64,000 nucleotides of DNA from Pseudomonas putida (GTDB lineage Bacteria; Pseudomonadota; Gammaproteobacteria; Pseudomonadales; Pseudomonadaceae), in NCBI RefSeq assembly GCF_030159595.1, contig NZ_BSKJ01000013.1, positions 1-64,000 of the forward strand, given 5' to 3'. The notes beneath the pieces were generated by a model. The model made no database searches and had not been told where the DNA came from. It saw nothing but the letters and a program-made list of their open reading frames with translations. The position numbers were made by a program, and so were the translations under genes. Numbering within the stretch: the first letter of the stretch is position 1; each line of letters begins with the position of its first letter. Shown one piece after another: positions 54,786-62,812 of this stretch.

Positions 54786-55086
54786 GTTACTTAACCTCCC
54801 ACTTCGCTCTGAATTTTCAGCGTAAGCAAGATGTAGGCCGCTTTTTTCAAGCTCTCTGCGCTAAGCATGTGACGGTGGAGGTGGAGACACCTTCGAAACC
54901 CCTGCCGCAGGGGTTGGCGACATTTGCGAGAGGCTGGCCGTCTCAGGTTCCAGTTGGGAGGGGGTGCTGGGTCAATAGGTGGTCGTCTTCATTTGCCTAC
55001 ACATTTCCCACCGGCGGAAGCGGTAACACGTCACCGCTTTTACGCGATCCGCACGCTTCGTTGGTGCTTTGTCCTCAGATGATGGA

Positions 55087-55122
55087 TGCAAAAAGTGGAC
55101 ATGTATCTGCACTAGCTGGATA
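55087..55122 (+). promoter_or_regulatory. XylS/BenR-type double operator upstream of benA
   Basis: Two direct half-sites of the form TGCA-N6-GGNTA occur: TGCA-aaaagt-GGACA (55087-55101, one mismatch) and TGCA-ctagct-GGATA (55108-55122, perfect). They are spaced exactly 21 bases start to start, as in the TOL Pm and P. putida Pben promoters. The second site ends 64 bases before the benA start codon. Together with the luxR promoter they occupy the 401-base gap 54786-55186. No AraC-family gene is in the window, so a BenR encoded elsewhere is the likely activator. Confidence 0.7.
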
Positions 55123-55186
55123 TCCCTTCATGTTTGGCATCCCTAACCTTGATTGGCCTGAACAATAACAATTGGAGACCCTGGCC

Positions 55187-56545
55187 ATGTCCCTGGGATT
55201 CGACTACCTCAATGCCATGCTCGAGGACGATCGCGAAACGGGCGTTTATCGCTGCAAGCGCGAGATGTTCACCGACCCGCGTCTGTTCGACCTGGAGATG
55301 AAGCACATCTTCGAGGGCAACTGGATCTACCTAGCCCATGAAAGCCAGATCCCCGAAAAGAACGACTTCCTCACCCTGACTATGGGGCGTCAGCCGATCT
55401 TCATCGCGCGCAACAAGGATGGGGAACTCAATGCATTCCTCAATGCTTGCAGTCACCGTGGTGCCATGCTGTGCCGGCACAAGCGCGGCAACCGTTCCAG
55501 CTACACATGTCCCTTCCACGGTTGGACGTTCAACAACAGTGGCAAGCTGCTGAAGGTCAAAGACCCGAGCAACGCCGGCTACCCCGACAGCTTCAACTGC
55601 GACGGTTCACACGACCTGACCAAGGTGGCACGATTCGAGTCGTACCGTGGCTTCCTGTTTGGCAGTCTGAATGCCGATGTGAAACCGCTGGTCGAGCACT
55701 TGGGTGAGTCGGCAAAGATCATCGACATGATCGTCGACCAGTCGCCGGAAGGCCTGGAAGTGCTGCGCGGTGCCAGCTCGTACATCTACGAAGGCAACTG
55801 GAAGCTCACGGCCGAAAACGGCGCCGACGGCTACCACGTAAGCTCGGTGCACTGGAACTACGCCGCCACTCAAAACCAGCGCAAGCAGCGCGAGGCCGGC
55901 GACGAGATCAAAACCATGAGCGCCGGCTCTTGGGCCAAGCAGGGTGGTGGTTTCTATTCCTTCGACCACGGACACCTGCTGCTCTGGACGCGTTGGGCCA
56001 ATCCGGAAGACCGTCCCGCCTATGAGCGCCGCGACCAGTTGGCCGCTGACTTCGGCCAGGCGCGTGCCGACTGGATGATCGAGAACTCCCGCAACTTGTG
56101 CCTGTACCCGAACGTGTACCTGATGGATCAGTTCAGCTCGCAGATCCGCATCGCCCGGCCAATCTCGGTGAACAAAACAGAAATCACCATCTACTGCATC
56201 GCGCCGAAGGGCGAGAGCGCCGATGCCCGGGCCAAGCGCATCCGCCAGTACGAAGACTTCTTCAACGTAAGCGGCATGGCCACCCCGGACGACCTGGAAG
56301 AGTTCCGCTCGTGCCAGACCGGCTACGGCGGTGGTACCGGCTGGAACGACATGTCCCGTGGCGCAAAACACTGGGTTGAAGGCCCCGATGAGGCGGCCAG
56401 GGAGATTGAACTCGAACCGCTGTTGTCCGGCGTGCGCACCGAGGATGAAGGCCTGTTTGTGCTGCAGCACAAGTATTGGCAGGACACCATGATTCAGGCC
56501 CTCAAGGACGAACAACAACTGATCCCTGTGGAGGCCGTGCAATGA
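55187..56545 (+). CDS. benA: Benzoate 1,2-dioxygenase large (alpha) subunit
   Basis: The 452-residue Rieske oxygenase subunit has the [2Fe-2S] ligands Cys88-x-His90 ('ACSHRG') and Cys108-x2-His111 ('TCPFHGW'), and the mononuclear iron site with the bridging Asp214, His217 and His222 in 'NGADGYHVSSVH'. It forms 1,6-cis-dihydroxy-cyclohexadiene-1-carboxylate from benzoate or a substituted benzoate. It is extremely like BenA of P. putida as I recall it, with the same length and start ('MSLGFDYLNAMLEDDRE'). It overlaps benB by 4 bases. Its codon use is high-GC, unlike the genes on each side. Confidence 0.93.
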   Translation: MSLGFDYLNAMLEDDRETGVYRCKREMFTDPRLFDLEMKHIFEGNWIYLAHESQIPEKNDFLTLTMGRQPIFIARNKDGELNAFLNACSHRGAMLCRHKRGNRSSYTCPFHGWTFNNSGKLLKVKDPSNAGYPDSFNCDGSHDLTKVARFESYRGFLFGSLNADVKPLVEHLGESAKIIDMIVDQSPEGLEVLRGASSYIYEGNWKLTAENGADGYHVSSVHWNYAATQNQRKQREAGDEIKTMSAGSWAKQGGGFYSFDHGHLLLWTRWANPEDRPAYERRDQLAADFGQARADWMIENSRNLCLYPNVYLMDQFSSQIRIARPISVNKTEITIYCIAPKGESADARAKRIRQYEDFFNVSGMATPDDLEEFRSCQTGYGGGTGWNDMSRGAKHWVEGPDEAAREIELEPLLSGVRTEDEGLFVLQHKYWQDTMIQALKDEQQLIPVEAVQ

Positions 56546-57027
56546 GCCTGTATGAAACCGTGCGCGACTTCCTCTACCGCGAAGCTCGCTACTTGGATGA
56601 CGCACAGTGGGATCAGTGGCTTGAGCTTTACGCCGTCGATGCAAGCTTTTGGATGCCTTCCTGGGATGACGACGACACGCTCACCGAAGATCCGCAAAGC
56701 GAAATCTCGCTGATCTGGTACGGCAACCGTGGCGGCTTGGAAGATCGCGTGTTCCGCATCAAGACCGAGCGCTCCAGTGCGACCGTGCCGGATACTCGCA
56801 CCTCGCACAACATCAGCAACATCGAGATCGTCGAGCAGGGCGAGGGCAACTGCCAGGTGCGCTTCAACTGGCATACGCTGAGCTTCCGCTACAAGACCAC
56901 CGACAGTTACTTCGGTACAAGCTTCTACACCCTTGATCTGCGCGGCGAGCAGCCGCTGATCAAGGCCAAGAAGGTAGTGCTGAAGAACGACTACGTGCGT
57001 CAGGTCATCGACGTTTATCACATCTGA
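56542..57027 (+). CDS. benB: Benzoate 1,2-dioxygenase small (beta) subunit
   Basis: The 161-residue protein is the cone-fold beta subunit ('MSLYETVRDFLYREARYLDD', 'WYGNRGGLEDRVFRIKTERS', 'IKAKKVVLKNDYVRQVIDVY'), which completes the alpha3-beta3 oxygenase. It starts within the benA stop codon (ATGA) with 'ggagg' upstream. Like benA it shows strong high-GC codon use. The 56-base gap to benC is in line with other ben operons. Confidence 0.94.
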   Translation: MSLYETVRDFLYREARYLDDAQWDQWLELYAVDASFWMPSWDDDDTLTEDPQSEISLIWYGNRGGLEDRVFRIKTERSSATVPDTRTSHNISNIEIVEQGEGNCQVRFNWHTLSFRYKTTDSYFGTSFYTLDLRGEQPLIKAKKVVLKNDYVRQVIDVYHI

Positions 57028-57083
57028 GACGAGGTAAAGCGAGCCGAAGCCTGTGGTGCTGAGGCTCGCTCGCGAGGTGCAAC

Positions 57084-58094
57084 ATGAGCTTCCAGATCGC
57101 ACTGAATTTCGAGGACGGGGTCACCCGCTTTATCGAAGCCACTGGCAATGAAATGGTGGCTGATGCCGCCTACCGCCAAGGTGTAAACATCCCGCTCGAT
57201 TGCCGCGATGGGGCCTGCGGCACCTGCAAGTGCAAGGCTGAATCCGGTCGTTACGACCTAGGTGACAACTTCATCGAAGATGCCCTGAGCGAAGATGAAA
57301 TCGCAGAAGGCTATGTGCTGACCTGCCAGATGCGCGTGGAAAGTGATTGCGTCATCAGTGTTCCAGCGTCTTCTTTGGTCTGCAAAATCGAACAGTCCAG
57401 CTACCAAGGAAGCATCAGCAGGCTAGAGCTACTTTCTGAGAGCACTATTGCGCTTTCGATCAAGGGCGAATCCTTAGCTCGCCTGTCCTTCCTGCCTGGG
57501 CAATACGTCAACTTGAGCGTGCCAGGTACTGAGCACAGCCGGGCATACTCATTCAGTTCCTTGCAGAAAGATGGCGAAGTCAGCTTTCTGATTCGAAACG
57601 TGCCTGGTGGTCTGATGAGCACTTTCCTGACCGGGAAAGCTCAAGTCGGTGACACCATGAATTTGGCCGGGCCGTTGGGAAGCTTTTACTTACGGTCAAT
57701 CGAGCGTCCACTTCTTCTCTTGGCCGGTGGCACCGGCCTGGCTCCGTTCACCGCGATGCTGGAGAGGATCGCGGAGCAGGGTAGTGATCATCCGTTACAC
57801 CTGATCTACGGAGTCACCAACGACTTCGACCTGGTCGAGCTCGATCGTCTGCAGGCGCTGGCCGATCTCATTCCGAACTTCACCTTTAGTGCATGCGTGG
57901 CGAACCCAGAGAGCCAGCATCCGAAAAAGGGGTATGTCACTCAGCATATTGAGCGCGGTCATCTCAATGATGGTGATGTTGATGTGTACCTGTGTGGGCC
58001 GCCTCCCATGGTAGAGGCTGTCAATCACTACATCCGTGAGCAAGGTTTCACACCGGCCAATTTCCACTACGAGAAATTCGCAGCCGCTTCATGA
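57084..58094 (+). CDS. benC: Benzoate 1,2-dioxygenase electron-transfer component
   Basis: The 336-residue reductase has an N-terminal plant-type [2Fe-2S] ferredoxin domain with Cys40, Cys45, Cys48 and Cys81 ('CRDGACGTCKC', 'LTCQMR'), then FAD-binding ('RAYSFSS') and NADH-binding ('LLLAGGTGLAPFTAMLE', 'YLCGPPPMVEAV') domains. It passes electrons from NADH to BenA. Codon choice changes near residue 95 (about base 57365): upstream it is strongly GC-biased like benA and benB, downstream it is mixed like benD and catA. That looks like a recombination junction inside the gene. Confidence 0.93.
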   Translation: MSFQIALNFEDGVTRFIEATGNEMVADAAYRQGVNIPLDCRDGACGTCKCKAESGRYDLGDNFIEDALSEDEIAEGYVLTCQMRVESDCVISVPASSLVCKIEQSSYQGSISRLELLSESTIALSIKGESLARLSFLPGQYVNLSVPGTEHSRAYSFSSLQKDGEVSFLIRNVPGGLMSTFLTGKAQVGDTMNLAGPLGSFYLRSIERPLLLLAGGTGLAPFTAMLERIAEQGSDHPLHLIYGVTNDFDLVELDRLQALADLIPNFTFSACVANPESQHPKKGYVTQHIERGHLNDGDVDVYLCGPPPMVEAVNHYIREQGFTPANFHYEKFAAAS

Positions 58095-58212
58095 TTTTTT
58101 GGGGTCGCCCCATCGTGCGGGTGTGGACGGCCCCCTTTTTATTCCACGCTTCAATCGTCATTCGCCAAGTGCTCCCCCGATTCAGTTGGGAGCAGGTCAG
58201 GGAGTCATAGTG

Positions 58213-58971
58213 ATGAACCGATTTGATGGCAAGGTCGCTTTAGTGACCGGAGCTGCCCAGGGAATTGGACGGGCGGTTTGTGAGCAACTCAAGACTGAAG
58301 GTGCTCGAGTAGTTGCAGTTGATCGCTCTCCCCTTGTCCACGAAATGGCCGGCGAGGGCATCCTTACCCTCACGGCAGATCTGGAGTCGTATGAAGACTG
58401 CTCGGGCGTCATGGACGCTGCGGTTGAAAAGTTCGGCAAGCTCGACATCCTGGTTAACAACGTAGGCGGCACCATCTGGGCCAAGCCTTTCGAGTATTAC
58501 GATACCCAGCAGATCGAGGCGGAGGTTCGTCGATCCCTGTTCCCGACATTGTGGTGCTGTCATGCAGCGCTTCCACACATGCTAAAACAACGAAGCGGTG
58601 CGATCGTGAACGTCTCGTCGATCGCTACTCGTGGGGTCAATCGCGTCCCTTATGGGGCTGCGAAGGGCGGAGTCAATGCATTGACTGCTTGCCTGGCGTT
58701 CGAGATTGCCGATCGGGGAGTACGGGTCAATGCAACCGCACCAGGGGGTACTGAAGCCCCGCCCCGACGCATTCCCCGCAACGCTGAAAAACAAAGCAAC
58801 GAAGAGAAGGTTTGGTATCAACAAATCGTTGATCAAACCATCAGCAGCAGCCTGATGAAGCGCTACGGGAGCATTCAGGAGCAAGTCGGAGCGATCCTCT
58901 TCCTCGCATCAGATGATGCTTCTTACATCACTGGGGTCACGCTTCCTGTAGGTGGCGGCGATCTAGGCTGA
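58213..58971 (+). CDS. benD: cis-diol carboxylate dehydrogenase, BenD-type
   Basis: This 252-residue short-chain dehydrogenase oxidises and decarboxylates the cis-diol from BenABC to catechol, making NADH. It has the cofactor loop 'TGAAQGIGRAV', 'NNVGGTIW', the catalytic serine in 'IVNVSSIATRG' and 'YGAAKGG' (YxxxK). The ATG at 58213 has 'agggag' about 13 bases upstream and begins the first strand; an upstream in-frame extension that overlaps benC is not credible. It lies 118 bases beyond benC. Confidence 0.92.
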   Translation: MNRFDGKVALVTGAAQGIGRAVCEQLKTEGARVVAVDRSPLVHEMAGEGILTLTADLESYEDCSGVMDAAVEKFGKLDILVNNVGGTIWAKPFEYYDTQQIEAEVRRSLFPTLWCCHAALPHMLKQRSGAIVNVSSIATRGVNRVPYGAAKGGVNALTACLAFEIADRGVRVNATAPGGTEAPPRRIPRNAEKQSNEEKVWYQQIVDQTISSSLMKRYGSIQEQVGAILFLASDDASYITGVTLPVGGGDLG

Positions 58972-59112
58972 GATACGACCCCCATCAGTGATCACCGCGA
59001 CGCACCCAATCATCTATCGAGCCGAGCATCGGGCATGCGTCGCTAGCTTCATCTATCCGCAGCAAACACCTGCTATTCGCGTTTCTATTAGAAAAATACG
59101 AGGCCTACGAAG

Positions 59113-60039
59113 ATGACCGTGAAGATATCTCACACTGCCGAGATCAATAATTTTTTTGAAGAGGCTGCCGGTCTCGGTAGCGCTGAAGGTAGCCCTCGGA
59201 TCAAAAGCATTATCTTAAGGGTCTTGCAAGACACCGCGCGACTGATCGAAGAGCTGGAAATCACCGAAGATGAATTCTGGTTCGCTGTTGATTATCTGAA
59301 CCGCCTAGGTGGTCGTGGTGAGGCTGGCCTCTTGGTGGCAGGGCTTGGCATTGAGCACTTCCTCGACTTGCTGCAAGACGCCAAGGATGCGCAGGTTGGC
59401 CTCACTGGTGGCACGCCTCGCACCATTGAAGGCCCACTATATGTCGCGGGTGCGCCCATTGCTCACGCCGAAGTTCGTATGGACGATGGTACGGAAGAGC
59501 AACAGGCCGCAGTGATGTTCTTGGAAGGCCAGGTTCTGGATCCGAACGGGAAACCAGTTGAAGGTGCTACCGTGGATCTGTGGCATGCCAACACCCGGGG
59601 CACATACTCGTTCTTCGATCAGAGCCAATCTGAATACAATCTGCGTCGGCGAATCATCACCGATGCGGAGGGACGCTACCGTGCTCGCTCCATTGTGCCA
59701 TCCGGCTATGGGTGCGATCCTCAAGGGCCAACCCAGGAGTGTCTGGATCTGCTTGGCCGGCATGGGCAGCGACCGGCGCATATTCACTTCTTCATCTCGG
59801 CACCTGGTCACCGCCACCTGACTACACAAATCAACTTGTCTGGCGAAAAATACCTCTGGGACGATTTCGCCTATGCCACTCGTGATGGGTTGGTTGGAGA
59901 GATTGTCTTCCGAGAGGATGGTGCGCGTGGTGTGCCAGGCCGTTACGCTGAGCTGAATTTTGATTTCCAGCTGCAAGCAGCTCCAGAAGCGACTGCTGAG
60001 CAGCGCAGCTCTCGTCCGAGAGCCTTGCAAGAAATCTAA
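59113..60039 (+). CDS. catA: Catechol 1,2-dioxygenase
   Basis: The 308-residue intradiol dioxygenase cleaves catechol between the hydroxyls to cis,cis-muconate. The Fe(III) ligands are visible by alignment to CatA: Tyr165 ('RGTYSFF'), Tyr199 ('VPSGYG'), His223 and His225 ('RPAHIHFF'). The N-terminal helical lipid-binding dimer domain is present. It follows benD by 141 bases and is closed by a terminator. catB and catC, which act next, are not in the window, so muconate must be passed to enzymes encoded elsewhere. Confidence 0.95.
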   Translation: MTVKISHTAEINNFFEEAAGLGSAEGSPRIKSIILRVLQDTARLIEELEITEDEFWFAVDYLNRLGGRGEAGLLVAGLGIEHFLDLLQDAKDAQVGLTGGTPRTIEGPLYVAGAPIAHAEVRMDDGTEEQQAAVMFLEGQVLDPNGKPVEGATVDLWHANTRGTYSFFDQSQSEYNLRRRIITDAEGRYRARSIVPSGYGCDPQGPTQECLDLLGRHGQRPAHIHFFISAPGHRHLTTQINLSGEKYLWDDFAYATRDGLVGEIVFREDGARGVPGRYAELNFDFQLQAAPEATAEQRSSRPRALQEI

Positions 60040-60061
60040 GGTTTACAAGGATTAAATGATT

Positions 60062-60096
60062 AAAGGGCAAGCCGGCTCGTCCCGGGCTTGCCCTTT
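60062..60096 (+). terminator. Rho-independent terminator of the ben-cat operon
   Basis: A 12-base perfect stem (aaagggcaagcc / ggcttgcccttt) with an 11-base loop lies 22 bases after the catA stop codon. Its A and T ends make it usable from both sides. The next 175 bases, up to the LysR gene, show nothing else. Confidence 0.85.
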
Positions 60097-60271
60097 GTCA
60101 TTTATACAATTTACGTTTGCTTAAGAGCGCATGGGCCAGGAATGGAAGCCTCAGCTTTTCTTTTGGGCTATTGATCATGTCTGCGCCACGTCCGAGTTGA
60201 GTCTTTGATGAGCCAAATCATGCTAGCAACCAGCGTGCACCTACCTGTCCAGACATGTCCGCACTTGACTT

Positions 60272-61162
60272 TTATAAGCAGGAAATCGTTCTCTTGAGGA
60301 ACTCACAGAACCAAAGCTGGGCAGTGTTATCACCACTATGCTCATGCCAGTGCAAGCTGACCTCAAACTTGGGCACCGTGAATGGTAGCTCCATGATCTT
60401 GAGGCCATTACGCTCTGCATAGACCTTGGCGACCCGCTCTGGCAGCGTCACCAGCAGGTCGCTGGATGAGATGATCTCGGGAAGAACGCTGAAGTGCGGA
60501 ACACGTAGGCTCACTGTTCGTTCAACGCCTGCTTCTCTCAGTCGATCCTCAACAAAATGGTGGCCGGTACCTGCTGATACGACTACATGGCGTTCTTCGA
60601 GGTATTGCTGCATAGAGAGTTCATTTTCGATGCGTGGGTGATCCTTGCGAGCCATACAGACATACCGCTCTTCAAACATGAGTTCACATTTTGCTTGGAC
60701 AGGTAGGAAGCTTCGGTTGCAGATCGCGACGTCGATTTTTCCTGTCTTCAGCCATTCGTCCATGCGATCTATCTCGACCTGAATCACTTCTAATTCGACG
60801 AGTGGCGCCGTGCTCTGCAGTCCGCGCAATATATGCGGGAGGAAGAAAACCTCCCCCAAATCTGACAAAGCAACACGGAAACGGCGAGTCGAGAGGTGCG
60901 GCTCAAACTTTTTGGTGAGTGCCACCGCACGCTCGATATCACTAAGTGACGAACGGAAGGATCCGTAGAGCTGTGAAGCTAAAACGGTGGGCTGCATGCC
61001 TTCACGCGAGCGCTTGAAAAGCGGATCACCCCATTGGTCACGGAGCCTAGCCAAGGCATAGCTCACGGACGGCTGTGTAACGTGGAGACGCTCCGCTGCC
61101 CCGCTAACGCTGCCGGTTTCGAAGATGGTCACGAAGACACGGACAAGGTTGAGATCGATCAT
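60272..61162 (-). CDS. LysR-type transcriptional regulator
   Basis: The 296-residue protein has the LysR winged helix ('MIDLNLVRVFVTIFETGSVS', 'AAERLHVTQPSVSYALARLR') and a ligand-binding domain ('FRVALSDLGEVFFLPHILRG'). It belongs to the NahR/NodD/LinR-like group rather than to CatR or BenM, judging by the 'MIDLNL' start and 'LFKRSREGMQPT'. It is divergent from the benK-like transporter gene, with 142 bases between, and probably controls that gene and itself. The inducer is unknown. Confidence 0.9.
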   Translation of the reverse strand: MIDLNLVRVFVTIFETGSVSGAAERLHVTQPSVSYALARLRDQWGDPLFKRSREGMQPTVLASQLYGSFRSSLSDIERAVALTKKFEPHLSTRRFRVALSDLGEVFFLPHILRGLQSTAPLVELEVIQVEIDRMDEWLKTGKIDVAICNRSFLPVQAKCELMFEERYVCMARKDHPRIENELSMQQYLEERHVVVSAGTGHHFVEDRLREAGVERTVSLRVPHFSVLPEIISSSDLLVTLPERVAKVYAERNGLKIMELPFTVPKFEVSLHWHEHSGDNTAQLWFCEFLKRTISCL

Positions 61163-61304
61163 GCTAAATAGATCCTGCTTATTTTAAATTCAAAAATATA
61201 TCTATTTGATCTATTAGGCAACACCCCATAACGTGAGGGTCGAACGGATCTGGGGTTCGTAGCTCTCGTTCGATCACTTCAAAAAAACAACAAGAGTACA
61301 TGCC

Positions 61305-62645
61305 ATGCAACGCATCAGCGCAGTCGGTATCCTCGATACCGCAAAGCTCAGTCGCTTCCATTTTCTCCTGGTCTTTTGGTGCTCTTTCATCATGCTGTTC
61401 GATGGCTACGACCTGGTCATCTACGGTTCCGTGCTGCCGCACTTGATGACTGAATGGAATCTGTCACCTTCTCAAGCTGGGATGCTTGGCTCTAGCTCCA
61501 TGTTGGGCATGATGGTCGGTGCCGTGCTCCTTGGTACTACCGCCGATCGCTTCGGGCGCCGCCCGATTATCCTTTTCTGCGTCGCGCTCTTCAGTGTTGC
61601 AGCCTTCGCGAACGCCTTCGCTGTCGACTCTATTACGTTCGCGATTTGCCGCTTCCTCACCGGCGTGGGATTGGGTGGTGTAGTACCGAACCTGGTAACC
61701 ATCCTGAAAGAAATGGCACCAACCCAGTACCGGAACCGCCTCATCAATCTGATGCTCAGCTTCTTCGCGGTAGGTGGCTTGCTCTCGGCTCTGGCAGGTA
61801 TCTACCTCATTCCGATGTTGGGTTGGCATTCCCCGTTCTATATCGCAGGGCTGTCACTGCTCTGCTTGCCTCTGCTGTATAAAACCCTCCCTGAGTCGGT
61901 GGCGTACCTGGTACACAAAAAACGCCACGAGGATGTCGGTGCACTGCTGCAGCGTATCAATCCTAACCATCGTCACATCAGCGGCACCCAGTACGAAGTC
62001 GACGTTGTAGCCAATACTGCCGGAACGTCCATGGCCTCCTTGTTCAGCGACGCGCGTGCGTTCGCTACCCTGATGGTCTGGGTTGCCTTTGGTATGTGCA
62101 TGCTCATGGTGTACGGCCTGAACACCTGGTTGCCAAAGCTCATGAATAGCGGTGGCTATCCTCTGGGGTCGAGTATTACCTTCCTGCTGATCATGAACAT
62201 CGGTGCTCTGTTCGGTCAGTTGGCCAGTGGTTTCGTCGCAGACCGTTGGGGCTGTAAGGCAACGCTGCTGGTATTCTTCGCGCTTTCCGCCATCTCGATT
62301 TCGCTCCTCGGCGTTCGTCCCGGCCCCATGACCTTGTACATTCTGCTGTTGGTTGCCGGCGGGGCAACAGTCGGATGCCTCTCTGTCGTGCATACGCTCG
62401 CTGCCGACATTTATCCCGCCAATGCACGCTCTACCGGTGTCAGCATGGCGGCTGCTGTCGGACGCTGTGGCGCAGTGGCAGGCCCGCTTCTTGGTGGCTA
62501 CCTCTACAGCCTAAGCCTGCCCTTTGAGCAGAATTTCCTCCTGTTCGGTCTGCCAGGGGTCATAGCTGTTATAGCTGTGATGATGATTTCCCAAAGACAC
62601 GCAGGTCGGCTATCAGCTGAAACCCCACTTAAGCAGAGCGCTTAA
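61305..62645 (+). CDS. benK: Aromatic acid:H+ symporter of the MFS, BenK-type
   Basis: The 446-residue protein has twelve membrane segments and the aromatic acid:H+ symporter motifs: 'FDGYDLVIYGSV' in the first helix (residues 32-43) and 'GTTADRFGRRP' in loop 2-3. Such proteins (BenK, PcaK) import benzoate or hydroxybenzoates. Its place after ben-cat and before an OprD-type porin fits benzoate uptake. Substrate cannot be assigned from sequence alone. A strong terminator follows, so the porin has its own promoter. Confidence 0.88.
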   Translation: MQRISAVGILDTAKLSRFHFLLVFWCSFIMLFDGYDLVIYGSVLPHLMTEWNLSPSQAGMLGSSSMLGMMVGAVLLGTTADRFGRRPIILFCVALFSVAAFANAFAVDSITFAICRFLTGVGLGGVVPNLVTILKEMAPTQYRNRLINLMLSFFAVGGLLSALAGIYLIPMLGWHSPFYIAGLSLLCLPLLYKTLPESVAYLVHKKRHEDVGALLQRINPNHRHISGTQYEVDVVANTAGTSMASLFSDARAFATLMVWVAFGMCMLMVYGLNTWLPKLMNSGGYPLGSSITFLLIMNIGALFGQLASGFVADRWGCKATLLVFFALSAISISLLGVRPGPMTLYILLLVAGGATVGCLSVVHTLAADIYPANARSTGVSMAAAVGRCGAVAGPLLGGYLYSLSLPFEQNFLLFGLPGVIAVIAVMMISQRHAGRLSAETPLKQSA

Positions 62646-62695
62646 CCTTCTTGTAACACCCCGTCCAGGTATATAGCTCGCCTGTAACGGGTTTC

Positions 62696-62723
62696 GGCGC
62701 GGCGCTTGCGTCGCGCCTTTTTT
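62696..62723 (+). terminator. Rho-independent terminator of the transporter gene
   Basis: A 10-base stem (ggcgcggcgc / gcgtcgcgcc, with one G-U pair) with a 2-base loop is followed by six T residues, 50 bases after the transporter stop codon. Confidence 0.88.
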
Positions 62724-62812
62724 ATTAAGCACATCACCCTTGGCCATGTTCGTGGCTGGGGTGAGTGCGCACTAGAAAAACTCGCACACAATAATAATTC
62801 GGAGTGGGTTGG

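Noticed and set aside
54671..55168. Plus-strand frame of 165 codons before benA
   Set aside because: It overlaps the start of luxR and the XylS-type operator, and its sequence resembles no protein; it is an open frame in a promoter region.
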